From positions 1 through 20,060 of IMG/VR virus record IMGVR_UViG_3300042934_001314: DNA of 20,060 nucleotides; one strand, written 5' to 3'. Origin of the DNA: a virus. Of this stretch, positions 19,380 through 20,060 are shown in pieces (position 1 is the stretch's first letter; each line of letters opens with the position of its first letter). The translations under genes and the position numbers were made by a program. The notes beneath the pieces are model-generated. The model saw only the letters and a program-made list of their open reading frames with translations, had not been told where the DNA came from and searched no databases.

Positions 19380-20060
19380 TCATTCGGCCGTCTTGATCAG
19401 TTCCGGCCCCTGATTGCGCACGTTGCCCACGGCGCGATCGACCTTGAACCATTCGAAAGCCTCGGATGGCTCGCCCTCTTGCAGCGCCATCTGTTCGGCG
19501 CGTTCTTTGGGCGTGGCCGGGTCCAGCCATTCCCGCGCGAGCTCCGGCGGGAGAACGACCGGGCGCCGGTCGTGGATGTCGACCATGCCGCCGGCGCTGT
19601 CGGCGGTGATGATTACAAAGCCGTCGTGCTCGCCGGGGCCGTGCTCCTCGTTCGGGTATTGGCCGATCGCTGCGCACAGGATTGGGGATTGGTCCCGGTG
19701 CCTGATCAGGTAGGGCTGCTTCTTCGGCCCCCCCTCATCGACCCACTCGAACCAGTTGTTGATCGCGATGATTGCCCGGTGCGGCCAGATCGCGCGGAAG
19801 AACGGGCCATGGGCGACTTTCTCCACGCGGGCGTTGATTGGCGCGGCGCGGTCTTTCGCCCAATGCGGGCGCCATCCCCAGCGAACCATGTCCGCGTGCA
19901 GAAACTCGCCTTCCTGGTGGAAGAGGGCCAATTGGGTGGTCGGCGCGGCGTTGTACCGCTCGAAGGGCTGCTCGCCGGTCGAGTTGATGAGCGCGTTCGG
20001 CATGCTGAGCGCTGCCACGAAGTCGTGGATTCCGCTGTACTGGGAAAGTCGTCCGCACAT
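19380..20060 (-). CDS. yedK: SRAP domain protein (YedK/HMCES-type abasic site shield)
   Basis: A 226-residue minus-strand protein whose ATG is at the window's last three bases. It has the SRAP signatures: the N-terminus MCGRLSQY with catalytic Cys2 (exposed after Met removal), 'RYNAAPTTQ' (35-43), 'WAKDRAAPINARVEKV' with N77, 'NNWFEW' with E105, and 'DIHDRRPVVLPPE' with H163. These match the four active-site positions of E. coli YedK (C2, N75, E105, H160). Family members crosslink to abasic sites in single-stranded DNA and protect them during replication. The length is typical and it appears complete. It is on the opposite strand to the late operon; its promoter lies outside the window. Such genes are frequent at prophage ends in Pseudomonas. 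Confidence 0.93.
   Translation of the reverse strand: MCGRLSQYSGIHDFVAALSMPNALINSTGEQPFERYNAAPTTQLALFHQEGEFLHADMVRWGWRPHWAKDRAAPINARVEKVAHGPFFRAIWPHRAIIAINNWFEWVDEGGPKKQPYLIRHRDQSPILCAAIGQYPNEEHGPGEHDGFVIITADSAGGMVDIHDRRPVVLPPELAREWLDPATPKERAEQMALQEGEPSEAFEWFKVDRAVGNVRNQGPELIKTAE

Overview
The window is 20 kb of a temperate long-tailed (siphovirus, lambda-like) phage genome, most likely a Pseudomonas prophage. The evidence is a GC-rich sequence with Pseudomonas-like codon use, a head-to-tail gene order matching lambda (capsid, connectors, tail terminator, tail tube, G/T-type chaperone, tape measure, M, L, K, I, J, fibre, endolysin), and cargo families common in Pseudomonas prophages. No integrase, repressor, terminase, tRNA, rRNA, CRISPR array or att site is visible. 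The species assignment is inference.

Layout. 1-2608: C-terminal part of the major capsid protein, a small HeH/LEM-like protein, head-tail connector proteins, a gp10-like tail completion protein and a tail terminator. 2631-4052: intrinsic terminator, tail tube protein, and a tail assembly chaperone pair joined by a clear -1 frameshift site (G GGA AAC at 3723-3729, directly before the stop). 4080-8993: tape measure protein and lambda M, L and K equivalents. 9019-11310: first cargo island, inserted between K and I (five small genes, two of them on the minus strand). 11327-11935: gpI equivalent. 11932-12896: second cargo island, between I and J. 12913-18374: gpJ receptor-binding hub, two small tail-tip-associated proteins and a tail fibre. 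18417-19358: GH19 endolysin and two small ORFs, one with a membrane segment. 19380-20060: minus-strand SRAP (YedK/HMCES-type) gene.

The plus-strand genes are tightly packed (ATGA or TGATG overlaps, short gaps) and look like one late operon. They would build the head-tail connector, then the tail tube (tube protein, chaperone and tape measure), then the tip (M, L, K, I, J) and fibres, and finally lyse the cell.

The most interesting material is the cargo. Each island begins with a member of the same 78-residue protein family and ends with a near-identical terminator plus ribosome-binding leader in front of the next core tail gene. The three minus-strand cargo genes are unrelated to each other in sequence, yet share a conserved upstream block of 43-60 bp containing CTG-N10-CAG (LexA-box-like) dyads. 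They therefore look like one co-regulated set. One encodes a protein that aligns without gaps to the catalytic positions of proteasome beta subunits (Ser1, Asp17, Lys33). Another joins an FtsK-gamma-like winged helix to a HIRAN-like domain. I regard this minus-strand set as the best candidate for an undescribed system.
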